Notes: generated by a model not told the origin, from the letters alone. A stretch of DNA of 64,000 bases from Enterococcus hulanensis (GCF_005405485.1 NZ_BJED01000018.1:1-64000), one strand, 5' to 3'; numbered from the stretch's first letter, positions 8,280 through 16,700 are shown. Numbers and translations: made by a program.

Positions 8280-8354
8280 ACCGCCGTATACGGGTCCGTA
8301 CGTACGGTGGTGTGAGAGGGGCGGAAAGTTAATCTACTTTCTCCTCTACTCTAT
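8278..8354 (+). ncRNA. Group II intron catalytic domains V and VI
   Basis: Domain V reads GAACCGCCGTATACGG, then GTCCGTACGTACGGTGGTG, forming the compact hairpin with a CGC triad typical of class C. Domain VI follows with the arms GAAAGT and ACTTTC and the polypyrimidine 3' end. The exact branch-point A and last base were not fixed. Confidence 0.75.
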
Positions 8355-8359
8355 TTAAT

Positions 8360-9259
8360 CTACAATGCACTTTCATGTTCCATCAGCTCTGGATAATACT
8401 CGTATTCCGCGAAAAGCTTTGGATCGTAATCTATGAAACGCTTGACCCAATTTTTTGCTTCAAAGAAATCAAGCATTTCTTGATCGGCTGGCTGATAGGG
8501 AATATTCAAGAAGGCTGTTAATTGGCTCAAGTCGGGTTTGAGCATAAAAACATTTCTTGGATCATAAAGGCGATAAAAGGGCAGCATTTCATTTGCTGTG
8601 ACCAGTTTCTTTTGTAAGAACAGCGACTCAAAGGTTCGAAGGGTCACACCATATTGACCAGCGCGTAATATTTCTAAGATACCTTTACTGCGTTTGACTA
8701 GTTGGAGATAGTCCCCATAAGGCAGATAGCCTTCCTGTTCGTTCCCGCGCTTTGGCAGGATATGATAAAACGTTGATAGCCCCAGTGATTCAAAGCGATC
8801 TTTTAAATCCAACGCTTGCTGCTTACGGCCATTGTCATTGGCGCCAAAGAAAATATCGTAATCTGTCTCATGCAGAGGTTCGCCAACAGATCGCGTGTAA
8901 AAGGAACTGTTGTGCTTTAGTCCTAAATCCCGAGCCTCTAACGGATCGAAGTGATAAATTTCATCGATAGCCGCTTCTTTTTGGGCGACATTTAATTTGC
9001 GGTAGTGCTCTAATTTGAAGTGGTTCCAGAAAAATAGAACGATTTTGGCTTTTGTGAATGGTCGAATTCGGGCGGCCATTTCTGGTTCAAAGCCAAAATC
9101 TAAGAATATGATCAATTGAAAGTTTTTCAAATAGTGGCGTAAATACTCGTTGCTTGCTGCAAGTAACTCTTTTCCTGAACAAACACTCATCTCTGAGATG
9201 GCAGGGAAAAAGTAAAGTGAACGGTCCTTAGGGACGATCAAGACATCTGAGTTTTTCAT
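8360..9259 (-). CDS. Putative GT-B-like glycosyltransferase/capsule-associated protein
   Basis: 299 residues with no signal peptide or membrane segments. Alternating beta/alpha segments (DVLIVPKD; LIIFLDFGF; KAKIVLFFWNHF; YDIFFGANDNGRKQ; FYHILPKR) and the late block RSKGILEILRAGQYGVTLRTFES, then KKLVTANEMLPFY, resemble the second Rossmann domain of GT-B or CgeB-type transferases, where the R..E.. region contacts the nucleotide sugar. A role in modifying a surface glycan is a family-level guess; the donor and acceptor are not readable. The ribosome site is GGGAG. It stands alone, convergent to the intron and separated from folT by about 300 bp. Confidence 0.5.
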   Translation of the reverse strand: MKNSDVLIVPKDRSLYFFPAISEMSVCSGKELLAASNEYLRHYLKNFQLIIFLDFGFEPEMAARIRPFTKAKIVLFFWNHFKLEHYRKLNVAQKEAAIDEIYHFDPLEARDLGLKHNSSFYTRSVGEPLHETDYDIFFGANDNGRKQQALDLKDRFESLGLSTFYHILPKRGNEQEGYLPYGDYLQLVKRSKGILEILRAGQYGVTLRTFESLFLQKKLVTANEMLPFYRLYDPRNVFMLKPDLSQLTAFLNIPYQPADQEMLDFFEAKNWVKRFIDYDPKLFAEYEYYPELMEHESAL

Positions 9260-9481
9260 TTTTCTCCCAGCTTTCGTATTAAATTTTTCCCAGTTTAGCG
9301 CTTTCCATCGCTAATAGCGATTTTTATGCTTGAGAAAAATAACACAGCTAGCTCATGAAAAAGGGAATTTTTTGTTCTCCTACGCATATCATCGCGCTAC
9401 ATTGATTAAACGCGAATACTTTATCCATCATAGAAAGCCGCTCTTACTATAATTAACTGTGAAAAGCGCGGCTGATAAGAA

Positions 9482-9513
9482 AAGAGACCGCCTATGGGAT
9501 AAGACGGTCTCTA
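9482..9513 (-). terminator. Terminator of folT
   Basis: AGAGACCG and CGGTCTCT form an 8-bp stem around a 14-nt loop; on the minus strand it is followed by TTTTCTT. The rest of the 300-bp gap between 9260 and 9574 shows only a weak AGCG/CGCT stem near the other gene's start and no coding potential that I can support. Confidence 0.7.
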
Positions 9514-9574
9514 AGAGGATATACAGTGTGAAAGAAATAACAACTTTCAAACAAATGTAATGAATTCTCAAAAA

Positions 9575-10105
9575 TTAATGTGCCCGATTGAAACGAGCGA
9601 TCCATTGTTTATATGGTAATACGCCGCCTAGGAAGTAGGTGATGGCTGCTTGGATCGGAATCCAAATCACGGTTTTGATCAAACGTGGTGCCCAGATCAC
9701 CCAGCTATTCAATGGCACATGATACATCATCGCCAGCCATAGCGGAGTCAAGATTAAATTGATCAAGATCGTTGTTGCTAGCACCGATTGAATCGCGTTT
9801 TTCCAGGTAATTTCTTTCTTATAGAAGAAGTAACCGTAAATGGCTCCTTCTAGAAAGGCATTGATGGTAAAACCGATGAAAAAAGGTGCCTTTGCGAAAA
9901 GCGACATTCCTATAAAATCAGCGATCACCGAGCCGATTCCTGTCCAGAATGGACCGAACAGCATTCCCATAATAATCTCTGGGATAAAGGTAAAGCTGAC
10001 CTTGAGAAATTGTGTCTCGATTCCCAAAAGCCGAGACAAAGTGACCATCATGGCGATTAATAGCGCCATCGTTGTGATGCTTCTAGCATCGAGGTGTTTC
10101 TTCAT
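9575..10105 (-). CDS. folT: Folate ECF transporter S component
   Basis: 176 residues, about six membrane segments. It is the substrate-binding S subunit that pairs with the shared ECF energy module (EcfT-EcfA-EcfA', not in this window) to import folates. The N-terminal 'ARSITTMALLIAMMVTLSRLLG' and the GPFWTGIGSVIADFIG segment are typical of S components of the FolT group. The second ATG is chosen because AAGGAG lies 9 bp upstream of it; the first ATG touches the ribosome site. A tetrahydrofolate riboswitch in the leader supports the folate assignment independently of the protein sequence. Confidence 0.88.
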   Translation of the reverse strand: MKKHLDARSITTMALLIAMMVTLSRLLGIETQFLKVSFTFIPEIIMGMLFGPFWTGIGSVIADFIGMSLFAKAPFFIGFTINAFLEGAIYGYFFYKKEITWKNAIQSVLATTILINLILTPLWLAMMYHVPLNSWVIWAPRLIKTVIWIPIQAAITYFLGGVLPYKQWIARFNRAH

Positions 10106-10149
10106 TTCTAGCATCTCCTTATAGAGCTGCTACATCTTCATGCAGCGAA

Positions 10150-10236
10150 TGCGAAAATAAAACCGCAGACCAAAGTCTTTCGTCCAGAGGACAACATCCC
10201 ATCCCTCCAGCACTTGACGCTTTATTTCCTACTCTG
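10150..10236 (-). promoter_or_regulatory. Tetrahydrofolate (THF) riboswitch
   Basis: The minus-strand leader reads GAGTAGGAAATAAAGCG, then GGATGGGATGTTGTCC, GGACG, then TGCGGTTTTATTTTCGC. The GGGATGTNGTC core, the closing GCGGT, and the pairing of GAAATAAA with TTTATTTTC match the published folT/folE THF aptamer plan. The aptamer ends about 35 nt before the AAGGAG of folT, so folate-bound aptamer probably controls access to the ribosome site. Confidence 0.82.
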
Positions 10237-10417
10237 ATTTATTTTTGGGGAAGTCCCCGAAAAAATACTAGCACAGAATGAAAGAGGAAACAATCTTTTC
10301 ATTCCATTCCCGCGAAAATAGTAAAAACTTTATTTTTACGAATAAAGTTGGGTAATTTTTGGGGCATTTTAGAGGTATTATAGAACTATATAAATTATAA
10401 AGAAGAGAGGTCAATTT

Positions 10418-11026
10418 ATGGCTGTTAAACCGTTGGATGAAAGACAGTTGTTTCGAATGAAACGAGAAAATCTTGAGAAGAGGATCAATCTCTATTATTT
10501 AGAGACCCATGATACAGATACAGTATTGGAGTATAGTCTAGCCGTTCTAGTATTTAATGGGATTACGATAGATGATTATTCATTTGTTTGTAAGGATTTG
10601 ATCAAGGAGATCTTTTTAACAAATGAACCTAGTGATAAGCTGCGGGATTATTGTTTGTATTTTTACGATTTCTTTGAGTACGAAGAATGGGAACGGGTAA
10701 GAGATCGGTTGTTCAAGAATCGAGCAGCATTTTCTGAGCACACCCGGGCGATTCGTCCGGAAACAAAATATGTACGAGCAGAATCTGCGCCTACAGCGGA
10801 AACGACAGAGAGTTCCGAGGATTATTTCGAAACAGTTTTTAAGGATGAACTGGGAAAGAAGCATAAGCAAAGATTTAGAAATGTGGATGTAGATATGCCA
10901 AACAAAAAGCTTTTTACACTATTAAAGATCTTAACGAAGCTGACCATTTTTGAAAAAGATGGTGTGCGAAGGTTTACTCAGGTAGTGCCTGCTGATTGTA
11001 AAACGATAATAGCAGATACTTTTTAG
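10418..11026 (+). CDS. Hypothetical protein, three-member paralog family, copy 1
   Basis: 202 residues, soluble, no recognised domain. It shares three blocks with the genes at 11078 and 31466: an N-terminal helical region (RQLFRMKRENLEKRI, then DDYSFVCKDLIKEIF and Y.FFEYEEWERVRDRLFKN), a central 'DELGKKHKQRFRNVDVD' block, and a C-terminal 'LTKLTIFEKDGVRRF' block. Copy 1 and copy 2 also share an IRPETKY(V/I)RA linker. The ribosome site is AGAGAGG. It is followed after 51 bp by copy 2 on the same strand. The function is unknown; the repeated FEKDGVRRF motif is the best handle for a search. Confidence 0.75.
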   Translation: MAVKPLDERQLFRMKRENLEKRINLYYLETHDTDTVLEYSLAVLVFNGITIDDYSFVCKDLIKEIFLTNEPSDKLRDYCLYFYDFFEYEEWERVRDRLFKNRAAFSEHTRAIRPETKYVRAESAPTAETTESSEDYFETVFKDELGKKHKQRFRNVDVDMPNKKLFTLLKILTKLTIFEKDGVRRFTQVVPADCKTIIADTF

Positions 11027-11077
11027 GGGATGAAGTAAGCACCAAAGTACGATTTTTAGAAAGAGGGGAAAAGGAAT

Positions 11078-11776
11078 ATGCAAGTTTTGCAGGAGAGACA
11101 GCTGCTTCAAATGAATCGGGATTCTTTAGAAAAGAGAATTCTTCAATATTATAATGAAACAAAGAACGAAGACGTCGTGATCGAATATGGGATGGCGCTT
11201 CTAATGAGAAATGCGATGGTGATGGATGATTATTCCTTCATCTGCAAGGACCTGATTCGCAAGATATTTTTAGAAGGTGAACCGAACGATAAGAAGCGCG
11301 ACTTTTGCTTATATTTCTACGACTTTTTTGACTATAGTGAATGGGAGATCGTCCGAGCACGGCTGTTTAAAACGCGATCAGAATTTTCTGAATGGACGCG
11401 AGTAATTCGACCAGAGACCAAGTATATACGGGCGGCCGCAGCACCGACCTATGATAAGTTCGATGAGATATTAACCCATGCAACAAGGAATTATTCAGAA
11501 AAAAAAAGAGCCGAAGCATTTGCTGATAAAGAGAACTTTGATTTTTTATTTAAAGCCCTTTTTGCGGACGAGAATGGCAAGAAGCATATGGTAACCTTCA
11601 AGCACGCGGACATCAGCAAGTCAGGCCATGAAATGTATATCTTATTAGAAATTTTGACAAAGCTGACGATTTTTGAGAAAGATGGCGTTCGTCGTTTCGA
11701 AGAAATTCTGGGAGAGGATTGTATGTCAGAAGTCAAACATTCAATTATTCGAAAAAAAAATAAAGCTCGTAACTGA
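11078..11776 (+). CDS. Hypothetical protein, three-member paralog family, copy 2
   Basis: 232 residues and closest to copy 1 just upstream, with the same RQLLQMNRDSLEKRI start, DDYSFICKDLIRKIFLEGEPND, IRPETKYIRAAAAPT, DENGKKHMVTFKHADI and LTKLTIFEKDGVRRF. It has an insertion of about 30 residues (from about 128, Lys/Glu-rich) between the IRPETKY linker and the central block, and a basic C-terminal tail (IRKKNKARN). The ribosome site is GAGGGGAAAAGG. A terminator follows within 10 bp, so copies 1 and 2 probably form one transcription unit. It looks like a recent tandem duplication. Confidence 0.75.
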   Translation: MQVLQERQLLQMNRDSLEKRILQYYNETKNEDVVIEYGMALLMRNAMVMDDYSFICKDLIRKIFLEGEPNDKKRDFCLYFYDFFDYSEWEIVRARLFKTRSEFSEWTRVIRPETKYIRAAAAPTYDKFDEILTHATRNYSEKKRAEAFADKENFDFLFKALFADENGKKHMVTFKHADISKSGHEMYILLEILTKLTIFEKDGVRRFEEILGEDCMSEVKHSIIRKKNKARN

Positions 11777-11780
11777 TAAA

Positions 11781-11823
11781 AAGAAGAAGCAGGACGATTT
11801 TAGCGTCCTGCTTCTTCTTTTTA
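11781..11823. terminator. Bidirectional terminator
   Basis: A long stem (AAGAAGAAGCAGGACG / CGTCCTGCTTCTTCTT) around a 7-nt loop, with TTT on the plus side and A-rich sequence on the other. It separates the paralog pair from the convergent DUF3592-like gene. Confidence 0.88.
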
Positions 11824-12276
11824 AATATTCAACACGTTAAACACTAAGATACCCCAAACGATGAAGACAACTATGCCCCAACCGCAGCCTTTTTTGTACC
11901 CTGTATATGTTTGGGTAAAATTTGAATCTTCAACATCATTCTCAAACACTGCTTTATTTGGATCATTCTTTAAATAGTAAACATTTAGCTGTATCGGGAA
12001 ATCCCCTCCGCCATCATCACGATACACGAATTTCTTTGTCTTTTTACGGCCGTTGATCGCATACTCGTATGTCACAAAAATCTTGGAATAATCACTCAGA
12101 TCATCCGTATTTTTGGTAGAGTGGTGCCATTTCACAGCTTTGGCTGGAACATACCAACCTTTTTCTTTGGCAGTTTGATAAATTTTCTGCTTTTTGGTAC
12201 GCGGCTGCCTTATCAAGAAAAAAACAAAGGTAAGCAGCGGTGGAATAATCAGGACGACAAATTGTTTTATCGTCAC
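11821..12276 (-). CDS. DUF3592-like small membrane protein
   Basis: 151 residues: an N-terminal membrane segment (about 6-21), a soluble beta-rich domain (GWYVPAKAVKWHH, then KIFVTYEYAINGRKK, FPIQLNVYYLKNDPNKAVFE), and a C-terminal membrane segment (about 130-148). The pattern 'Y.Y.V/I.G....', then 'V.Y.P.nP..a' is that of DUF3592-type proteins, whose function is unknown. The start is taken as GTG, 8 bp after AAGGGG; an in-frame GTG three codons earlier overlaps the ribosome site. Confidence 0.6.
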   Translation of the reverse strand: MTIKQFVVLIIPPLLTFVFFLIRQPRTKKQKIYQTAKEKGWYVPAKAVKWHHSTKNTDDLSDYSKIFVTYEYAINGRKKTKKFVYRDDGGGDFPIQLNVYYLKNDPNKAVFENDVEDSNFTQTYTGYKKGCGWGIVVFIVWGILVFNVLNI

Positions 12277-12317
12277 CGTCTTCACCCCTTTTAAGTTATA
12301 GTTTTTGCTAGCTATGT

Positions 12318-13220
12318 TTAATAAACGATTTCTTTTGGATCGGAATGCGCTAAAACAAACTCTTTGAAGTTGATGACCGCTGGTGTGAGATAGGCTTCTT
12401 TATTCGTAACTAAATAGAAGGAACGATCCATAAGCACATTTTTCAAATGAATTGTTTTTAGCGGCAAATGCTTCAGGATATACATATTAGGTACTACCGC
12501 GATACCAAAGCCTTGACTGACTAGTCCGGCGATGACCTGATCCACAGTGACTTCATAAACAATATTGTAGCTGCAATTATTTTTCTGGAAGACCTCATCA
12601 ATGACATTGCGCAGGCCGCTGCTTTTGCTGAAGCCGATCTGCTCATAGGGCTGAGTCTGCTCTAAATAAATATCATCAAACTGTGCCAAAGGGTGATCCA
12701 GCGGTGCGATCACGACTAACTCTTGGCTGGCGATCGGTAAGAACTCGACACTAGGTTCATCCGGCAAGTAAGAGGCGATGCCGATATCGTAGTGCATATT
12801 TTTGATTCCGTCCACGATCTCTTTGGTTACTCCAGAGGAGGTGTGAAAATCAAAAATAATCTCTTTATCTAAGTTGGCGTCGCGAAACTCCCGCACTAAT
12901 TTTGGCACAAAGGTCGTTCCTAAAACTGGTAAAAAGGCGAAACTGATAAAGCCGCTGCCTTTGCTGATCTTGGTGACCGTCTCGATCCCATCATCTAATG
13001 TCCCCAATGTTCGTGAAACATAGTCTTGAAAAATCATGCCCGGTTTGGTCAATACGACATTCCGGCCTTTTTTTTCGAATAAGGTGATGCCCAGTTCATC
13101 CTCAAGTGAGGCGATGGCATTGCTCAAGCTCGGCTGTGTGACATTCAATATTTTACTAGATCGGGTATAGTGCTGCTCTTTGGCTAATACATCAAAGTAT
13201 TTCAAATGTTGTAAGTTCAT
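12318..13220 (-). CDS. LysR-family transcriptional regulator
   Basis: 300 residues. An N-terminal winged HTH (about 1-60; 'LQHLKYFDVLAKEQHYTRSSKILNVTQPSLSNAIASLE' pattern) and an effector-binding domain of two Rossmann-like halves (from about 90) define the family. The ATG 7 bp after AGGAG is preferred to an upstream GTG. It is divergent from the TIM-barrel/shikimate-dehydrogenase genes, and an inverted repeat lies in the shared region, which is the classic LysR arrangement. It probably activates the catabolic genes in response to the substrate or an intermediate (inference). Confidence 0.9.
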   Translation of the reverse strand: MNLQHLKYFDVLAKEQHYTRSSKILNVTQPSLSNAIASLEDELGITLFEKKGRNVVLTKPGMIFQDYVSRTLGTLDDGIETVTKISKGSGFISFAFLPVLGTTFVPKLVREFRDANLDKEIIFDFHTSSGVTKEIVDGIKNMHYDIGIASYLPDEPSVEFLPIASQELVVIAPLDHPLAQFDDIYLEQTQPYEQIGFSKSSGLRNVIDEVFQKNNCSYNIVYEVTVDQVIAGLVSQGFGIAVVPNMYILKHLPLKTIHLKNVLMDRSFYLVTNKEAYLTPAVINFKEFVLAHSDPKEIVY

Positions 13221-13263
13221 GCGCACGCTCCTATTTATATGACCTTTTAAATGATTATAGCAA

Positions 13264-13288
13264 AACCTATATGTTTTACCTATAGGTT
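13264..13288. promoter_or_regulatory. Candidate LysR operator (inverted repeat)
   Basis: AACCTATA-N9-TATAGGTT is a perfect 8-bp inverted repeat centred about 55 bp upstream of the lysR start. It contains T-N11-A half-site geometry and lies in the divergent spacer, as expected for LysR autoregulation and activation. Confidence 0.55.
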
Positions 13289-13556
13289 ATTCGAGAAAAA
13301 CCAATTAGAATTTTGAAAAGTCCCACGTTAAAATGAAGGCAAGATTTGATTGTGAAAGCCGATACATTATTAAAGCTACGGTTTTCGCATCAAAAAATCC
13401 TTTCATACATTAAGAGACTGCAGCTCTTCATGTGAAAGAAATAACTTTCAGAAATTTAAATACGATTTTAAGATGTCAGATGATTTTGGATTAAGTGAAA
13501 ACGCAGATTAATGACGACAAAAAAGATTGGATCAGTACAAATTAGGAGGAGAACAA

Positions 13557-14411
13557 ATGAAAAAGGTACCATTAACAATCAGCTCTTATACATTAGGAAT
13601 GGAAATTGATTTTGAAGAACGTGTAAAAATTGCGAAGGCAGCAGGCTTTGACGGCATTGGCTTACGTGCTGAAACGTATATGCTGGCAATTAAACAAGGC
13701 TATTCTGATGAACGCATGTTAGAAATCTTAGCAGAAAACGACATGAAGGTAACGGAAGTTGAATACATCACCTTGTGGGCTGATCCAAATAAAACCCAAG
13801 AAACACCAGAAACACTGTTACAACAATTCAAAGAACAAACAGTTTATCACATGGCTCGTTTGTTCGGCGTAGGTCATATCAACTGCGGCTTGATGGAAAA
13901 ATATCCAGCGGAAGTTCATATCCAAGCGTTCAAAGAATTATGTGCACGAGCAAAAGAATTAGTGATTGGTTTAGAATTCATGCCTTACAGCGGTGTACCA
14001 GATTTAGCGAGTGCATGGAATATCGTTGATAAAGCAGGCTGCGACAACGGTATGTTGATCTTAGACACATGGCATTGGGCGCGCGCTGAAACGTTAGCAG
14101 AAGATTTGAAAGGTGTACCAGCAGAAAAAGTTGTCTCTGTTCAAATCTGTGACGTGTTGGAGCGCCGCTACCCAGACACAATTTTACGTGACGAATCAAT
14201 GCATGATCGTCTTTGCCCAGGAACTGGCTGGGGAGATACAGTTGGTTTCTTGAAAGCAATCAAAGAACATGGAATCAAACCTCGCGTAGTCGGAACAGAA
14301 GTTATCTCTGATCCAATTTTAAGCCTAGGTTATGAAAAAGCAGCGCAAATGAACTATGACACAAGTATCGATGTAATCAAACAAGCTTGGCCGGAACTAT
14401 TAGAAGACTAA
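13557..14411 (+). CDS. TIM-barrel sugar phosphate isomerase/epimerase or 3-dehydroshikimate dehydratase-like enzyme
   Basis: 284 residues in the AP-endonuclease-2 (xylose isomerase-like) TIM-barrel family. Probable metal ligands are Glu in 'GLEFMPYSG', Asp and His in 'ILDTWHWAR', Gln in 'VQICDVLE' and Glu in 'VVGTEVIS', which is the usual E-D-H/Q-E set. Family members include hexulose-6-P isomerases, hydroxypyruvate isomerases, inosose dehydratases and 3-dehydroshikimate dehydratases. The neighbouring shikimate-dehydrogenase-like gene favours the last, which would give protocatechuate, but no protocatechuate pathway is nearby. The ATG is supported by AGGAGGAG 9 bp upstream; an upstream TTG is not. 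It is the first gene of the island. Confidence 0.72.
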   Translation: MKKVPLTISSYTLGMEIDFEERVKIAKAAGFDGIGLRAETYMLAIKQGYSDERMLEILAENDMKVTEVEYITLWADPNKTQETPETLLQQFKEQTVYHMARLFGVGHINCGLMEKYPAEVHIQAFKELCARAKELVIGLEFMPYSGVPDLASAWNIVDKAGCDNGMLILDTWHWARAETLAEDLKGVPAEKVVSVQICDVLERRYPDTILRDESMHDRLCPGTGWGDTVGFLKAIKEHGIKPRVVGTEVISDPILSLGYEKAAQMNYDTSIDVIKQAWPELLED

Positions 14412-14429
14412 AAAAAGGTGGATAAAAAA

Positions 14430-15278
14430 ATGTTAGAAGGCGTATCAGGTAAAACACAATTATACGGGTTGATCGGCAGTCCAGTCGGACATTCAGGGTC
14501 ACCTGCGATGTACAATTATGGCTTTGAACAATTAGGCATCGATGCCGTATATCTAGCGTTCGACGTACAAATCGAAGAAGTAGCAAATGCATTCCAATCT
14601 GTTCGCACATTCAACATGCCTGGAGGCAACGTAACAATGCCTTGTAAAGGTGAAGCGGCGAAATACATGGACGAATTATCACCAGCGGCCCAAATGGTCG
14701 GTGCGATCAATACCTTCCAAAACAAAGATGGAAAATTAACGGGTCACATTACAGACGGTATCGGTTTTGTCGATAACTTGAAGGCTCATGATGTGGAACC
14801 TAAAGGAAAGAAATTTGTCGTGTTAGGAACGGGCGGTGCGGCAACTGCGATCCAAGTTCAATTAGCGATCGAAGAAGCGGTAGCTATCGATATCTTCAAT
14901 ATCAAAGATGATTTCTTTGCTAAAGGCGAAGAAACTGTCGCACGCATCAAAAAATTCTATCCTGATTTAGCTGTTGCGATCCATGATTTAGGTGACGCTG
15001 AATTATTGAAACAAAAAATTGCTGAAGCGGATGTTTTAGTAAATGGAACAACTGTTGGTATGGGTGTAGGTTCTACTAAGACACCGATCAGTGATACAAG
15101 CATGCTTCATGAAAAATTAGTTGTAGCCGACGCGATCTACAATCCGCCGAAAACACAATTGATCAATGATGCAACAGCAACAGGCTGTAAAACAGTGACT
15201 GGTGAAGGAATGCTGCTAGGGCAAGGTAAAGCGGCGTTCAAGATTTTTACTGATCAGGAATTACCGGTCAGACCATAA
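14430..15278 (+). CDS. Shikimate/quinate dehydrogenase family protein (AroE-like)
   Basis: 282 residues. The substrate domain shows the 'GHSGSPAMYN' Ser motif, the catalytic Lys in 'VTMPCKGEA' and the catalytic Asp in 'ITDGIGF' (usually NTDG). The NAD(P)-binding domain has 'VVLGTGGAATAIQ', and the C-terminal 'GEGMLLGQGKAAF' is the standard closing motif. It oxidises shikimate- or quinate-type hydroxyls, or works in reverse. Genomic context (LysR, transporters, TIM barrel; no other aro genes) points to catabolism rather than aromatic biosynthesis. The ATG has AAGGTGG 8 bp upstream. Spacing to the previous gene is 18 bp, so they are co-transcribed. Confidence 0.85.
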   Translation: MLEGVSGKTQLYGLIGSPVGHSGSPAMYNYGFEQLGIDAVYLAFDVQIEEVANAFQSVRTFNMPGGNVTMPCKGEAAKYMDELSPAAQMVGAINTFQNKDGKLTGHITDGIGFVDNLKAHDVEPKGKKFVVLGTGGAATAIQVQLAIEEAVAIDIFNIKDDFFAKGEETVARIKKFYPDLAVAIHDLGDAELLKQKIAEADVLVNGTTVGMGVGSTKTPISDTSMLHEKLVVADAIYNPPKTQLINDATATGCKTVTGEGMLLGQGKAAFKIFTDQELPVRP

Positions 15279-15290
15279 ATCCTTCTTTTT

Positions 15291-15314
15291 CCGTGCACTC
15301 TGCGGAGTGTACGG
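15291..15314 (+). other. Intercistronic hairpin
   Basis: CCGTGCACTC tgcg GAGTGTACGG pairs over 10 bp with one G-T pair, just after the AroE-like stop. There is no T run on the plus side, so it may protect the upstream mRNA or attenuate rather than terminate. Confidence 0.5.
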
Positions 15315-15396
15315 AATACAAATGAGGGGCAGCCGTTCAGCAAAGGACGTTAGTAAACTGTTTTAGTGTTAAAAATATTTTTAAGGGAGCCTAGAG

Positions 15397-16686
15397 ATGA
15401 GATCGAAAAAATATATCATGTCGTTGGTAACGACATACTTGTGCTATTTTACACATGGGATGCAAGCACTTATTCTTAGTCAAAATATGCCTTACTTTTA
15501 TGAAAAATGGGGCTATACAGATGCAACAGCCGGAGCAGCAGCAGTTTCTCTAGCGATTACGGCAACCGGTTTTGGTAAATTCGTTTCTGTTTGGATCGGC
15601 GGGGAAGTTTCGGATAAGATCGGCCGGAAGAAAATGGCGATCGGCGGATCGATCCTCTACATCATTTGTTTTGCCGGATTATTACTTAGCCCGAGCATGA
15701 TGATCGCTTCGGTCTGTGCCTTTATGGCCGGTGTGGCAACATCTGGTTTCTGGGATGCGTCACTATATCCAGCGGTTCAAGAAGCAGCACCAAAATATGC
15801 TGGTTCAGCTTTATTGGGAATTAAATTGTTCGTTTCATTAGCAGGGATCGTTTATCCGTTGATGGTGGTTAATTTCACTGAAATGGGTTCTCCTCAATTG
15901 AATGTCATTATTCCGTTAGTTTTGTCTGTTGGTTGTTTAGTTTTAGCGGCATTTTCTCCATTCGCCTACGACGATATGATGAAGGGCAGTAATGATCAAG
16001 AGGCTTCAGATGGGAATCATTCAGATGCCATCAAACAGGAAATCGAAGCAGCTAAAGCAAAAATGTTAGTGAAACCAAATGTGTTAGTTAACTTCATCAC
16101 CATGTTCTATGCCTTCTTATGTATGTTTATTATGTATGGCGCTCAACAATATACCAAAGCTTTCGGATTAAGCAATGCCGGTCTTACTGAGCTGCAAGCA
16201 GCTGGATTAACGTCGATCTATACCTTTGGCGGAATCATCGCGGTAGTTTTCTGGGCAATTCTGATGGGTAAATTACGTTGGAACCCATTGAAGGTTTTAG
16301 TGATTGATTCAGTCTTTACTGCATTGGCATTAGCGAGTGTATTGGTCATTCGTCATCCAGCAGTCATTTATGCAAGTATCGCGGCTCTAGGCTTTTTCGC
16401 GTCAGGCGGTGCTTTGCAAACAGGATTGGGCTTGCGTCAGTTATTCTGTCCAGGACCTAAAGGAAGAAATACAGGGATCTACTATACATTCATGGGCTTT
16501 GCCAGTACCTTCTTACCGTTCATCGTTTCGGCGATGACCAAATCAGTCGGTGAAAAACAAGCGATTTACATTATGATGGGCTTGCTTTTAGTCGCTGCCC
16601 TTACGGCAACAGTTATGATGGTGTATCTATTAGGTCAACATAAAAAAGTATTCGGCTATAGCGCTTTTGAAAAAATGCGAGATTAA
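15397..16686 (+). CDS. MFS transporter, probable uptake carrier of the catabolic island
   Basis: 429 residues with about 12 membrane segments and a central cytoplasmic loop (about 195-225). The A-motif between TM2 and TM3 is 'GGEVSDKIGRKK', a canonical major-facilitator signature. The start has AAGGGAG about 10 bp upstream. It follows the AroE-like gene on the same strand, so it probably imports the substrate those enzymes act on, such as a quinate/shikimate-like or sugar acid compound. The substrate cannot be read from the sequence. Confidence 0.82.
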   Translation: MRSKKYIMSLVTTYLCYFTHGMQALILSQNMPYFYEKWGYTDATAGAAAVSLAITATGFGKFVSVWIGGEVSDKIGRKKMAIGGSILYIICFAGLLLSPSMMIASVCAFMAGVATSGFWDASLYPAVQEAAPKYAGSALLGIKLFVSLAGIVYPLMVVNFTEMGSPQLNVIIPLVLSVGCLVLAAFSPFAYDDMMKGSNDQEASDGNHSDAIKQEIEAAKAKMLVKPNVLVNFITMFYAFLCMFIMYGAQQYTKAFGLSNAGLTELQAAGLTSIYTFGGIIAVVFWAILMGKLRWNPLKVLVIDSVFTALALASVLVIRHPAVIYASIAALGFFASGGALQTGLGLRQLFCPGPKGRNTGIYYTFMGFASTFLPFIVSAMTKSVGEKQAIYIMMGLLLVAALTATVMMVYLLGQHKKVFGYSAFEKMRD

Positions 16687-16700
16687 TTGCGAAAACAAAA

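Larger units (their letters stand above)
6456..8354 (+). mobile_element. Group II intron, class C type, apparently complete
   Basis: The 5' end GTGCGCCC fits the group II GUGYG start. A structured leader of about 430 nt precedes an intact maturase/reverse transcriptase, and a domain V hairpin (from about 8278) and domain VI follow. Total length of about 1.9 kb, lack of an endonuclease domain, a CGC-type domain V triad and insertion just behind a terminator hairpin all fit bacterial class C introns. The 5' edge is confident; the 3' edge (ending ...CTCTAT) is accurate only to a few bases. The insertion sits in the intergenic region between two convergent genes and breaks no coding region. Confidence 0.88.

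Noticed and set aside
6456-8354. Insertion sequence or retron
   Set aside because: No terminal inverted repeats, target duplication or retron msr/msd; the 5' GTGCG, domain V and X domain identify a group II intron.
13557-15278. Calling the TIM-barrel/AroE pair a defined quinate (Qsu) pathway
   Set aside because: Dehydroquinate dehydratase and any protocatechuate-degrading enzymes are missing, so the substrate is left open.
15291-15314. Terminator after the AroE-like gene
   Set aside because: The stem is good but is followed by AATACAAATG rather than T residues, so it is listed only as an intercistronic hairpin.
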